From an uncultured Winogradskyella sp. (lineage in GTDB: Bacteria > Bacteroidota > Bacteroidia > Flavobacteriales > Flavobacteriaceae): DNA of 64,000 nt. Positions 25,300-34,095 of the stretch are shown here, in pieces. The DNA lies in the NCBI RefSeq assembly GCF_947498005.1, contig NZ_CANMIW010000001.1:682001-746000 (forward strand), written 5' to 3'. The notes under the pieces are model-generated. The model saw only the letters and a list, made by a program, of their open reading frames with translations, was not told the DNA's origin and did not search any database. Within the stretch, counting starts at the first letter, position 1. Each line of letters starts with the position of its first letter. A program made the position numbers and the translations under genes.

Positions 25300-26529
25300 A
25301 TGATTCGTTGGATAATATTTGCTGTTCTTTTTATAGTATTAACTATTTATGGTTTTCAAGCTATAAAAACAGTAACCAAACAAACTTGGGTTTACTACGT
25401 ATTTTTTATAGTCGCTTTTATAGTCGTAAGTAATTTCTTGTATCAATTTGCAATTAGCAGTGAAGGACGAACTTTAACACTAGAGAAAAGTTATGCTTTC
25501 GGTTTTTTACTCACTTTTATGGCTTTTAATGTTGTTTTAGTGCCAATATTATTAGGTGAAGACCTTATAAGATCTGCCATTGGTTTATATGAAAAGCTAA
25601 CCACTAAAGATGCTAATTTTCATTTGCCATCGCGCAGAAAGTTTGTTAGCCAAATAGCATTAGGTTTGGCTGCTATTCCGTTTTCGTCATTGTTGTATGG
25701 CATGTATCGTGGAAAATATAATTTTAGAGTACTTAATTATACGCTTCATTTTGATGACTTACCTGAAGCTTTTGACGGTTACAGACTAACTCAAATTAGT
25801 GATATTCATTCTGGTAGTTTTGATAATAAAGAGAAAATAGAATATGCAATAGATCTTATAAATGAACAAAAATCTGATGTGCTATTGTTTACAGGAGATA
25901 TGGTAAATAATAAAGCTTCTGAAATGATACCATGGAAAGAATCTTTTAGCAAACTTAAAGCTAAGGATGGTAAATTTTCGGTATTAGGAAACCATGATTA
26001 TGGTGATTATGTGGATTGGAATTCGCCAGAAGAAAAATCTCAAAATCTAGAAGATTTAAAACAAATTCAAAAAGATATTGGTTTCGATTTATTGCTGAAT
26101 GAAAGCCGTTATCTTGAAAAAAATGGAGAACGATTAGCATTGATTGGTGTAGAAAATTGGGGCACTGGTGGATTTAAACAAGTGGGCGACTTGAACAAAG
26201 CAACCAAGCTAATTGAAAAAAATGATTTTAAGATTTTAATGACTCATGATCCAAGTCATTGGGAAGCAGAAGTTCTAAAAGATCCTAATCATTATCATTT
26301 AACACTCAGTGGACATACGCATGGTATGCAATTTGGAATTGAAATACCAGGTTGGATAAAATGGAGTCCTGCAAAATGGAGGTACAAACAATGGGCTGGG
26401 ATTTATACAGAACTTGGTCAGCACATCAACGTCAATAGAGGTTTTGGTTATTTAGGTTATCCAGGACGCGTAGGTATTTGGCCAGAAATCACAGTTATTG
26501 AACTCAAAAAAGGATCTAAGAGTGCTTAA
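25300..26529 (+). CDS. Membrane-anchored metallophosphoesterase (YaeI/YkuE-like)
   Basis: Three to four membrane helices in the first 110 residues, a basic twin-arginine-like SRRKFVSQIALGLAAIPFSSLL segment, then a calcineurin-like phosphoesterase domain: TQISDIHSG (D, H), FTGDMVNN, LGNHDYG, MTHDPSHW and LSGHTHGMQFG, which together provide all ligands of the dinuclear metal site. Family members hydrolyse phosphodiester or lipid-linked phosphate bonds (for example lipid A precursor-type substrates), but the substrate is not evident here. The active site is predicted on the periplasmic side if the helices insert as read. Confidence 0.88.
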   Translation: MIRWIIFAVLFIVLTIYGFQAIKTVTKQTWVYYVFFIVAFIVVSNFLYQFAISSEGRTLTLEKSYAFGFLLTFMAFNVVLVPILLGEDLIRSAIGLYEKLTTKDANFHLPSRRKFVSQIALGLAAIPFSSLLYGMYRGKYNFRVLNYTLHFDDLPEAFDGYRLTQISDIHSGSFDNKEKIEYAIDLINEQKSDVLLFTGDMVNNKASEMIPWKESFSKLKAKDGKFSVLGNHDYGDYVDWNSPEEKSQNLEDLKQIQKDIGFDLLLNESRYLEKNGERLALIGVENWGTGGFKQVGDLNKATKLIEKNDFKILMTHDPSHWEAEVLKDPNHYHLTLSGHTHGMQFGIEIPGWIKWSPAKWRYKQWAGIYTELGQHINVNRGFGYLGYPGRVGIWPEITVIELKKGSKSA

Positions 26530-26637
26530 TTGTAAAGAATTCCGTATTTTTATAATAGAACGTACTTTATTAAAACCGATAAGCTTTTAAAATTAGTTGT
26601 TTGAAGTACTTATTTGTTTGACTAAAACTGATAGCAT

Positions 26638-26934
26638 ATGTCAAAATTTGGAGAATTAATAGATGTTGAAATACCTGTTCTTTTGGATTTTTATACCGAA
26701 GGGAATGAAGAATCTACAGCCATGCATTCTATATTACGTGATGTTGCTGCTGCGCTAGGAGATAAGGCCAAAGTAATAAAGATAGATGTGGATAAAAACC
26801 AAGAACTCGCAGAAGCCTTGCGTGTAAGAGGATTACCAACACTTATTATCTATAAAAATGGCGAAATGAAATGGCGTCATAGTGGAAAGGAAAACACCAA
26901 TAGACTTATTGAAATTATTCAAGAATTTGCTTAA
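26638..26934 (+). CDS. Thioredoxin-fold protein lacking the CXXC motif
   Basis: A 98-aa thioredoxin fold: LLDFYTEGNEESTAMHSILR stands where thioredoxins carry WCGPC, then KVIKIDVDKNQELAEALRVRGLPTLIIYKNGE with the cis-Pro (GLPT) and the closing helix. There is no cysteine anywhere in the protein, so it cannot do disulfide exchange. A binding or chaperone-like role is more likely. Its stop is two bases from the stop of the convergent deacetylase gene. Confidence 0.85.
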   Translation: MSKFGELIDVEIPVLLDFYTEGNEESTAMHSILRDVAAALGDKAKVIKIDVDKNQELAEALRVRGLPTLIIYKNGEMKWRHSGKENTNRLIEIIQEFA

Positions 26935-26935
26935 T

Positions 26936-27613
26936 CTATTCAGCTTCGTTAATTCTTTTAAATCTAAAGCCTTGATTACTAAAGTGCTCTAAAACTTTAG
27001 GAAGGGCATATTTTAGATTTGGAAAAGCCTTTATACTATCATGAAAAACAATAATACTACCTTCCTTTGCTGCTGTAATCACATTATTTAAACAAGCTTC
27101 TTCAGAAATAGACTTGTCCCAGTCATAAGATAATACATCCCAAAGAATAATTTTATAACCCAGATTTTGAATGAGTTTACTCTGTTTAGACTTAAACTTG
27201 CCGTATGGAGGGCGAAATAGTTTTACACGTGAAAGGGAATTAGCATCCTTATTAGTAATTAAAGAAATGTTTCTATTAATTAAAGCTTGAGTATCTTCAA
27301 TATCATTAAGATATACTTTCGTTTTATGTTTCCAGCCTTTTAAATGATTGTAAGTATGGTTGCCGATAGAATGCCCTTCTTTAATTATGGTATTAAAAAT
27401 ATCAGGATGTTTATCAATATTGCTACCAATACAAAAAAACGTGGCTTTCGCATCAAACTTATTCAGCAGATCTAGAACCCAATTTGTAATTTCTGGTGTA
27501 GGGCCATCATCAAAAGTTAAATAGATTTCCTTGTTCTTGGTGTTAATATTCCAGATAAAATTTGGGAACAATGCTTTTACAAAGTCTGGTGTTTTAGCTG
27601 GAATAATTTGCAT
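26936..27613 (-). CDS. Polysaccharide deacetylase (NodB homology)
   Basis: NodB-type carbohydrate esterase 4: motif 1 LTFDDGP (catalytic Asp), motif 2 HSIGNHTYNH (zinc His pair), motif 3 RPPYGKFKSKQ, motif 4 WDVLSYDW and motif 5 IIVFHDS. Family members remove N-acetyl groups from peptidoglycan or other amino sugars. No signal peptide is seen, so a cytoplasmic or atypically exported enzyme; length 225 aa is a minimal catalytic domain. Only 6 bp separate it from the DUF2723 gene upstream, so the two are cotranscribed and may both act on envelope glycans. Confidence 0.9.
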   Translation of the reverse strand: MQIIPAKTPDFVKALFPNFIWNINTKNKEIYLTFDDGPTPEITNWVLDLLNKFDAKATFFCIGSNIDKHPDIFNTIIKEGHSIGNHTYNHLKGWKHKTKVYLNDIEDTQALINRNISLITNKDANSLSRVKLFRPPYGKFKSKQSKLIQNLGYKIILWDVLSYDWDKSISEEACLNNVITAAKEGSIIVFHDSIKAFPNLKYALPKVLEHFSNQGFRFKRINEAE

Positions 27614-27619
27614 ACCATT

Positions 27620-30600
27620 TTAATTTTCAGGAGCAATTTTATCAATAGTATCTTTAATTGCGCGCTGAATATCTATATCATTAGGTATGTCTTGTGATGT
27701 GTCATTACCATATAATGCCATTAAATCATCAAATAAGCTAAGGTAGCTATTAAAGGTCTTCGTTTCTTGTAAGGCAAATTCTTGATCATTATATATTACC
27801 AAAATATCTATTAAAGATCGATAGCGCTGAATATCTAAGTAAATATCTTCACCTACAACCTTATCTTGGTCTTCTAATGGTAAACTACTATAATAGGCTA
27901 AGTTTTCTTGATATTTTTTAGCAACATCTTTATAGAGCATACGGCCTTTGTCCTTGTTTCCAACTTCATAATATGCGCTAACATAAGGCTCAAGTAAAGA
28001 GTAAAAACCAAACTTATCTACAGGCATTTTTTCCATAGCTATGTCTGCAATTTCTTCTGCTTTCTCCAATTGGTCTTCATTAATAAGTTGTTCTATTAAA
28101 CGTGCCAAATTTCCTCTATACGTAATACCATTTCTTCGAGTTTCAATGTCATAGTACATATCTTCTCCACTTCCTCCCCATTCCCAGTTCTTAACCATGT
28201 CGTACATTAAATCAGGATCTACTCTTCCCATGTCATAAGGATTCGCTTGGTCAACAGCTGTCTTTATTGGTACCAGTTTATAACACATACCGTCTAATTG
28301 TAGGTAATCTTTTAACCAAACATAGTCCTCTGCACCAAAAGCACCACCTGTAAAATAAATTGGTCGTTCCCAATTATTGTTTGCAAGAATATCTAGCATT
28401 AAAAGTCGGTTCTTATACAGATAGCCTCCAGTTATTCTTGTAAATAAATAATCTTCTATTTTATCAGCATCTTTTGGTTTTACGATACCATTCTTTAAAA
28501 CCATTTCTTTATTAACTGGTATACTAATATTACGAGAAGGGTAGTAATTAGAATTTAATAAGTGTTTTGGGTAACGACTTGGGTCATCACCTTGGTTTTC
28601 AACCACGAATTTTAGTTTTGTATTAGGTTTCTCACTCGATACAAAATCCATAAATTGTTTAATATCTAATGTGTCTCTTGCAATACTCTCATTAATCTCT
28701 TTGTAGGCAACCACATCTCTGGTTCCGCCTCTATATTGCTTGTGTGTAAGCTGCGAAGGAATTGGGTCACTATCATAAGCTTTACGCTTCATTTGGTCTA
28801 TATACCAATCGGTTTGAAATAAACTTGTATTTACAACACGAACATCTCTTCGAACACCCTCTATTTCTTGTAAATACCACAACGGAAAAGTATCGTTGTC
28901 TCCAATAGTAAATAGAATAGCGTTTGGTGCACAAGATTCTAAATATTTGCGAGCCATAGAGTTTGTGGTATATTTCCCAGAACGATCGTGATCATCCCAA
29001 TTGTTGGCAGCTAAAATACCAGGTACCAATACTATACAAACTAAAGTGACGATTGGTGCTAATAGCTTCGTTTTAAAATTAGATTTTAATAAATCATAAA
29101 TGGCATATACGCCAAAGCCAATCCAGATTGCAAACACGTAAAAAGAACCAACCACAGAGTAATCTCTTTCACGAGGCTCAAAAGGTCTAATGTTGGTATA
29201 GAATTGAATTGCTAGTCCTGTTAGTAGAAAGAATACTAGTAAAACCCAGAAACGTTTTAAATCTGAATACATCAAGAAGAAAAACCCAATTAATCCTAAA
29301 ATGAGTGGTAAAAAATAATAAGTGTTTCTAGATTTATTTTCTAAAACATCAGTTGGTAAGTTGTCTTGAGACATTCCTATATGAATTGAATCGATGAAAT
29401 TAATGCCCGAAATCCAATTACCATTCTTGTGAGTATATCTTCCTTGTATATCGTCTTGTCTTCCTGTGAAATTCCACATAAAATATCTCCAATACATATA
29501 ACCAAATTGGTATTGAAACATATACATTGTGTTATCAAAAAATGAAGGTTTTTCAATCTCTAAATATTGTTGGCCATATCGACTTAAGAACTGATGGTAA
29601 TCTTCATAATCAATCTCATGATTGGCAACACGCATTTTAAAGTCATTAACTAATTGATCTATCTGCTGTTTTTCTTGCAATGCATATTGAGAAGATTGTT
29701 CTTCCGATAAGCCCGCATTCATCGCTTCATTATAAGCACGAGATTGTAAGGAAGGATCTGCTTTAAAGTCTATTAAACCAGTAAACATCATATAGTTTTC
29801 AGCATGTTCTGAACTCCACATTCTAGGTAAAATAGAAGCATGCTCATGGTTGTAGTTTTGTCTACTTTTTTCCCAGTCATTGATAATGACATATTCACCT
29901 TTTTCTTCGTCTTTTTCAAAATTCTTCTTGTCGTCAACAAAAGGTTCGTCTTTATCTGCACCAGAATAGGCTTCAGTAAATTGAGGACCATAGAAAAGAT
30001 GTGTTTCTGGGTATTGCTCTAAATTATAATAGGCTAAAAGTTCTCTAGCATCTGAAGGGTTATTTTCATTAATAACAACTTGCGCATTTGCTCGAATTGG
30101 TAACATCATCCAAGATGAAAAACCAATAAAAATAAACATTAAGCTGAGTACTAAGGTGTTCACGTGTTTGTAATCTTTTTTCCTTGTATAGTTCAGTCCA
30201 AAATAGAATAAACCAATAACCATTAACCCAGTAATTATTGTACCAGAATTAAAAGGTAAGCCAATAGAGTTTACAAAGAACACTTCTAGGTAACCAAAAA
30301 GTTTAAGCGTAGAAGGCAATAATAATTTAAAAATAAAGAGTAGAATAGCTGCAGAAGCTATGTTAGCAATAATAAAATTTTTGACCGTAATGGTTTTGTA
30401 GTTTTTAAAATAATATAAAAGCCCTATTGCTGGTATGGTAAGTAAACCCATAAAGTGAACACCAAAAGATAAACCAATTACAAAAGCAATAAGTATTAAC
30501 CAACGATTTCCTCTAGGTTGGTTCATTTCTTGCTCCCAACGAAGTCCTAAGTAAAATAATACGGCCATTATTAACGTAGCCATCGCATATACTTCAGTTT

Positions 30601-31030
30601 CAACGGCGTTAAACCAAAACGAATCAGTAAACGTAAAAGCTAAACTACCAACTAAAGCACTTCCTAAAATAGCATAAGCCTTGCTTGGGCTATCTTCTTT
30701 TTGATATTTTACGAGTTTAACCAATAATAAACTAATGGTCCAAAACATAAATAGAATAGTGAATGCACTAGCAACACCACTCATCATATTCATAATCATT
30801 CCAATTTGCGAAGGCTCTAAAGCAAACATGGAGAAAAAAGCTCCAAACATTTGAAACAATGGTGCTCCAGGTGGATGACCTACTTGAAGTTTTGATGAAG
30901 TTAAAATATATTCTCCAGCATCCCAAAAACTAACGGTTGGTTCTATTGTGAGTCCGTAAACTACAACTGCTACTGCAAAAACAAACCATCCTAAGATGTT
31001 GTTCCACTTTTTAAAGTTAAAATCTGTCAT
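27620..31030 (-). CDS. DUF2723 membrane protein (probable GT-C glycosyltransferase)
   Basis: A 1136-aa protein. The first 330 residues contain about ten membrane helices and the family signature PTVSFWDAGEYILTSSKLQV followed by GHPPGAPLFQ, where the acidic residues occupy the place of the GT-C catalytic loop. A second helix cluster lies near 570-690. The C-terminal third (after about 720, IGDNDTFPLWYLQ) is soluble and periplasmic and ends in TPR-like helices. DUF2723 proteins are related to protein O-mannosyltransferase-like enzymes (TMEM260 in animals); O-glycosylation of exported proteins is known in Bacteroidetes, so a role there is plausible but unproven. Confidence 0.88.
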   Translation of the reverse strand: MTDFNFKKWNNILGWFVFAVAVVVYGLTIEPTVSFWDAGEYILTSSKLQVGHPPGAPLFQMFGAFFSMFALEPSQIGMIMNMMSGVASAFTILFMFWTISLLLVKLVKYQKEDSPSKAYAILGSALVGSLAFTFTDSFWFNAVETEVYAMATLIMAVLFYLGLRWEQEMNQPRGNRWLILIAFVIGLSFGVHFMGLLTIPAIGLLYYFKNYKTITVKNFIIANIASAAILLFIFKLLLPSTLKLFGYLEVFFVNSIGLPFNSGTIITGLMVIGLFYFGLNYTRKKDYKHVNTLVLSLMFIFIGFSSWMMLPIRANAQVVINENNPSDARELLAYYNLEQYPETHLFYGPQFTEAYSGADKDEPFVDDKKNFEKDEEKGEYVIINDWEKSRQNYNHEHASILPRMWSSEHAENYMMFTGLIDFKADPSLQSRAYNEAMNAGLSEEQSSQYALQEKQQIDQLVNDFKMRVANHEIDYEDYHQFLSRYGQQYLEIEKPSFFDNTMYMFQYQFGYMYWRYFMWNFTGRQDDIQGRYTHKNGNWISGINFIDSIHIGMSQDNLPTDVLENKSRNTYYFLPLILGLIGFFFLMYSDLKRFWVLLVFFLLTGLAIQFYTNIRPFEPRERDYSVVGSFYVFAIWIGFGVYAIYDLLKSNFKTKLLAPIVTLVCIVLVPGILAANNWDDHDRSGKYTTNSMARKYLESCAPNAILFTIGDNDTFPLWYLQEIEGVRRDVRVVNTSLFQTDWYIDQMKRKAYDSDPIPSQLTHKQYRGGTRDVVAYKEINESIARDTLDIKQFMDFVSSEKPNTKLKFVVENQGDDPSRYPKHLLNSNYYPSRNISIPVNKEMVLKNGIVKPKDADKIEDYLFTRITGGYLYKNRLLMLDILANNNWERPIYFTGGAFGAEDYVWLKDYLQLDGMCYKLVPIKTAVDQANPYDMGRVDPDLMYDMVKNWEWGGSGEDMYYDIETRRNGITYRGNLARLIEQLINEDQLEKAEEIADIAMEKMPVDKFGFYSLLEPYVSAYYEVGNKDKGRMLYKDVAKKYQENLAYYSSLPLEDQDKVVGEDIYLDIQRYRSLIDILVIYNDQEFALQETKTFNSYLSLFDDLMALYGNDTSQDIPNDIDIQRAIKDTIDKIAPEN

Positions 31031-31131
31031 GAAAACCTTGCTTAATAATGCTGGCGAATTTACTAATTATTACCTAAAACCCTACAGTTTTAAGTTAACG
31101 TTAAGTATTTTAAATAATTTTGTCATTTTTT

Positions 31132-31162
31132 TTTGTCTAAATGAAACTTTGTATTAAATTTG
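31132..31162 (+). promoter_or_regulatory. Consensus Bacteroidetes promoter of tRNA-Gln
   Basis: TTTG (31132-31135), 19-bp spacer, TAAATTTG (31155-31162), matching the TTTG/TAnnTTTG pattern; the tRNA begins 18 bp later. Confidence 0.75.
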
Positions 31163-31180
31163 CAGCCTCAATTGAGAGAT

Positions 31181-31254
31181 TGGCCTATGGTGTAACTGGC
31201 TAACACATCGGTTTTTGGTACCGAAGAGTCTAGGTTCGAAACCTAGTAGGCCAA
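31181..31254 (+). tRNA. tRNA-Gln (anticodon UUG)
   Basis: Cloverleaf: acceptor arms TGGCCTA/TAGGCCA, D arm with GGCTAAC, anticodon stem TCGGT/ACCGA around TTTTGGT (anticodon TTG), T arm CTAGG-TTCGAAA-CCTAG, discriminator A. The CCA end is not encoded. It is alone, followed by its own terminator, and reads the CAA codon that dominates glutamine in this AT-rich genome. Confidence 0.95.
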
Positions 31255-31263
31255 CTAAAATGT

Positions 31264-31296
31264 AAAAATCCTAATCAAAACTGATTAGGATTTTTT
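31264..31296 (+). terminator. Terminator of tRNA-Gln (bidirectional)
   Basis: AAATCCTAATCA and TGATTAGGATTT arms with a four-base loop and a T run; it also lies just beyond the convergent universal-stress gene. Confidence 0.85.
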
Positions 31297-31320
31297 GTTT
31301 TTATATACATATTCTTAGTT

Positions 31321-32145
31321 CTAAATTTTAAAAGTAATTACTGGTCGTTTGGCGTGATTAACTAAATCTTCACTAATACTTCCGTTAAAGAAATGAGCAA
31401 TACCTTGTCTACCATGTGTGCTTATTCCTATTAAATCTGCATCAATATCTTTTGAAACATTTAGAATGCCGTGTTCTACTGTCGTATCGTTATGAATGGT
31501 AATAGTGTAGTTGTCAAAATCTTGTCCAGAAATAAAATCTTTTATTCTAACATTAGCCTCATAAGTTGTCATAAAGTTACTGGAAGTAATAACTAAAAGT
31601 AAATGAATTTTTGCACCAAAAGCTTTTGCGAATTTAACAGCTTGCTTATAGGTTTCTCTATTGTCATTTTTAAAGTCTGAAGCAAACACAAAATCCGATA
31701 CTTCAAAGCTTTCATGTTCATTCTTAATAACTAATACAGGTACATCAGAAGTCCTTACTACTTTTTCGGCATTAGAACCAACAAACATTTCCATAAGACC
31801 TGATGAGCCATGCGAGCCCATTACAATTAAATCAATATCAAATTCCTTGCAAGAATCTTTAATTTCATTAAATGTCACATCTGCCTTTACAGTTTCGTGC
31901 ACAGTAACGCCTTCTAGGTAGTCTTCAGCCATTAAATTTTCAAATCTTTTCTGAGCTAATTTCATAAAAAATAAGGTTTCAGGAATATCACTTTGTGAAC
32001 TACCTTGGTCATTATGTTGCAATGGAATCTCCATCATGTGCAATAAATAGATCTCAGCATTATGCGCTTTAGCGAGCATAGCAGCTACTTTTAATGCATT
32101 TCCGGCTTGTTCCGAAAAATCCGTTGGAACTAATATTTTGTTCAT
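31321..32145 (-). CDS. Tandem universal stress protein (UspA type)
   Basis: Two Usp domains in one 274-aa chain (about 1-142 and 150-274). Each keeps an ATP-binding signature G-x2-G-x9-G(S): GSHGSSGLMEMFVGSNAEKV in the first and THGRQGIAHFFNGSISEDLV in the second, so both may bind nucleotide. Cytoplasmic, usually induced on growth arrest. It is convergent with tRNA-Gln and divergent from the rimP operon. Confidence 0.93.
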   Translation of the reverse strand: MNKILVPTDFSEQAGNALKVAAMLAKAHNAEIYLLHMMEIPLQHNDQGSSQSDIPETLFFMKLAQKRFENLMAEDYLEGVTVHETVKADVTFNEIKDSCKEFDIDLIVMGSHGSSGLMEMFVGSNAEKVVRTSDVPVLVIKNEHESFEVSDFVFASDFKNDNRETYKQAVKFAKAFGAKIHLLLVITSSNFMTTYEANVRIKDFISGQDFDNYTITIHNDTTVEHGILNVSKDIDADLIGISTHGRQGIAHFFNGSISEDLVNHAKRPVITFKI

Positions 32146-32203
32146 ATGTAATTGGTTTATTTAGTTGTAATAAATTTAAGAAAATAATTCCACATTACGA
32201 AGC

Positions 32204-32235
32204 TTGGATAATTTAATAAAAATGTCGTATATTTG
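32204..32235 (+). promoter_or_regulatory. Promoter of the rimP-nusA-infB operon
   Basis: TTG (32204-32206), 21-bp spacer, TATATTTG (32228-32235). Transcription would begin near 32242, leaving a leader of about 58 nt before rimP. Confidence 0.65.
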
Positions 32236-32253
32236 CACAGTTATTTACTAAAA

Positions 32254-32307
32254 ATGAATAAGCGAGAGGACGAAAAGTCCTCTCTTTTTATATCAAAAAA
32301 TGTTTAA
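32254..32307 (+). other. Possible leader peptide over the attenuator hairpin
   Basis: A 17-codon frame, MNKREDEKSSLFISKNV, begins just after the predicted transcription start, spans the whole hairpin at 32264-32289 and overlaps the rimP start. A ribosome on it would melt the hairpin. No strong Shine-Dalgarno is expected in this phylum, so translation cannot be judged; it may be fortuitous. Confidence 0.25.
32264..32289 (+). terminator. Intrinsic terminator in the rimP leader (attenuator)
   Basis: Perfect 8-bp stem GAGAGGAC/GTCCTCTC, five-base loop, then TTTTT. It lies between the promoter at 32204-32235 and the rimP ATG at 32300, with no gene upstream on this strand to terminate, so it should act on the operon's own leader. 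Confidence 0.75.
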
Positions 32308-32764
32308 GAAAATAGTAGAAGACTTATTAGAAACAGCACTAGAAGAGAGGCAAGATTTATTTTTAATAGATTTTATAATTTCTGGTGATAATGCTATTAA
32401 AATTATTATCGATGGAGATAATGGAGTTTTAGTAGAGGATTGCATGTTTATAAGTAGAGCAATAGAACACAACATTGATAGAGAAGAACACGATTTTTCA
32501 TTGGAGGTATTATCTTCAGGTGCTGCAACACCATTAGTGTTGCCTAGGCAATATACTAAACATGTTGGTAGAAGCTTAGAAGTTAAAACTTTAGATAGTC
32601 AGAATTTTGAGGGTGAGCTTAAAGAGGTAAATGACGAAGAAGTGGTGCTAAGCTGGAAAGCAAGAGAGCCAAAACCGGTAGGTAAAGGAAAAGTAACAGT
32701 AACTAAAACGGCAACTGTTGCCTTTCAAAATATTAAAGAAGCAAAAGTTAAAATAAAATTTTAA
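32300..32764 (+). CDS. rimP: Ribosome maturation factor RimP
   Basis: A 154-aa assembly factor for the 30S subunit. The N-terminal alpha/beta domain (FLIDFIISGDNAIKIIIDGD, VLVEDCMFISRAIEHNID) and the C-terminal SH3-like barrel (LPRQYTKHVGRSLEVKTLDS) are both visible and length is normal. First gene of rimP-nusA-infB, with nusA 12 bp downstream. Expression is probably tuned by the leader hairpin at 32264-32289. Confidence 0.95.
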   Translation: MFKKIVEDLLETALEERQDLFLIDFIISGDNAIKIIIDGDNGVLVEDCMFISRAIEHNIDREEHDFSLEVLSSGAATPLVLPRQYTKHVGRSLEVKTLDSQNFEGELKEVNDEEVVLSWKAREPKPVGKGKVTVTKTATVAFQNIKEAKVKIKF

Positions 32765-32776
32765 TTCATATCAATT

Positions 32777-34009
32777 ATGGAAAATGTAGCGTTAATTGAG
32801 TCATTTTCAGAATTCAAAGACGACAAATTAATAGATAGAGTTACGCTAATGGCTATTCTTGAAGATGTATTACGTAATGCATTGAAGAAGAAATATGGTG
32901 ATGATGATAACTTTGATATCATTATAAATCCAGATAAAGGTGATTTAGAAATTTGGAGAAATCGTATCGTTGTTGCTGATGGTGAGGTTGAAGAACCAAA
33001 CCAAGAAATCGAATTAACAGAGGCGCAGAAAATAGAACCAGATTTTGAAGTAGGTGAAGACGTTGCAGAAGAAGTGAAGTTAATTGATCTTGGAAGACGT
33101 TCTATCTTAGCATTAAGACAAAACTTAATATCTAAGATTCATGAGCACGATAATACAAACATTTACAAGCACTTTAAAGAGCTTGAAGGTGAGATTTATA
33201 CAGCAGAAGTACATCATATTCGCCATAGAGCAATAATCTTGTTAGATGATGATGGTAATGAAATTATTTTACCTAAAGACAAACAAATTCCTTCAGATTT
33301 CTTTAGAAAAGGAGAAAACGTAAGAGGAATTATTGAAAGTGTAGAATTAAAGGGAAGTAAACCAGCAATTATAATGTCTAGAACTTCTCCAATATTTCTT
33401 GAGAAATTATTTGAGCAAGAAATACCAGAAGTTTTCGATGGTTTAATTACGGTTAAAAAAGTAGTTCGTATTCCAGGAGAAAAAGCAAAAGTAGCAGTAG
33501 ATTCTTATGATGATAGAATCGATCCTGTAGGTGCTTGTGTGGGTATGAAAGGTTCTAGAATTCATGGTATCGTACGAGAATTAGGAAATGAGAATATTGA
33601 TGTAATTAACTATACTAACAATGTTCAACTTTTTGTAACAAGAGCTTTAAGTCCAGCTAGAGTAACTTCATTAAAGTTAGATGAAGAAAACATGCGTGCT
33701 GAGGTCTTATTAAAACCAGAAGAGGTGTCTAAAGCTATTGGTAGAGGTGGTCACAACATTCGTTTGGCTGGTCAATTAACAGGTTACGAAATTGATGTGT
33801 TTAGAGAAGGTGCAGAGGAAGATGTTGAATTAAAAGAGTTCTCTGATGAAATTGAAGGTTGGGTAATATCAGAATTTAGTAAAGCTGGTTTAGATACAGC
33901 TAAGAGTATTTTAGAACAAGACGTTAACGATTTAGTGAAACGTACAGATTTAGAAGAAGAAACGATTTTAGACGTTATCAGAATTCTAAAAGAAGAATTT
34001 GAAGATTAA
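32777..34009 (+). CDS. nusA: Transcription termination/antitermination factor NusA
   Basis: RNA-polymerase-bound factor that modulates pausing and termination. Order: N-terminal polymerase-binding domain (1-125), S1 domain (about 130-200, EGEIYTAEVHHIRHRAIILL), KH1 (about 230-280, VGACVGMKGSRIHGIVRELG) and KH2 (about 300-345, VSKAIGRGGHNIRLAGQLTG). The C-terminal acidic repeats of E. coli NusA are absent; 410 aa is usual for this phylum. NusA could feed back on the terminator in the operon leader. Confidence 0.96.
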   Translation: MENVALIESFSEFKDDKLIDRVTLMAILEDVLRNALKKKYGDDDNFDIIINPDKGDLEIWRNRIVVADGEVEEPNQEIELTEAQKIEPDFEVGEDVAEEVKLIDLGRRSILALRQNLISKIHEHDNTNIYKHFKELEGEIYTAEVHHIRHRAIILLDDDGNEIILPKDKQIPSDFFRKGENVRGIIESVELKGSKPAIIMSRTSPIFLEKLFEQEIPEVFDGLITVKKVVRIPGEKAKVAVDSYDDRIDPVGACVGMKGSRIHGIVRELGNENIDVINYTNNVQLFVTRALSPARVTSLKLDEENMRAEVLLKPEEVSKAIGRGGHNIRLAGQLTGYEIDVFREGAEEDVELKEFSDEIEGWVISEFSKAGLDTAKSILEQDVNDLVKRTDLEEETILDVIRILKEEFED

Positions 34010-34095
34010 ATATCAGTTAAATTTTTAATGAATTTTAGGATTCATTTTGAAGTTGAATTGGTATAACATATATTTAAGTATTTTACAGGCAGTTT

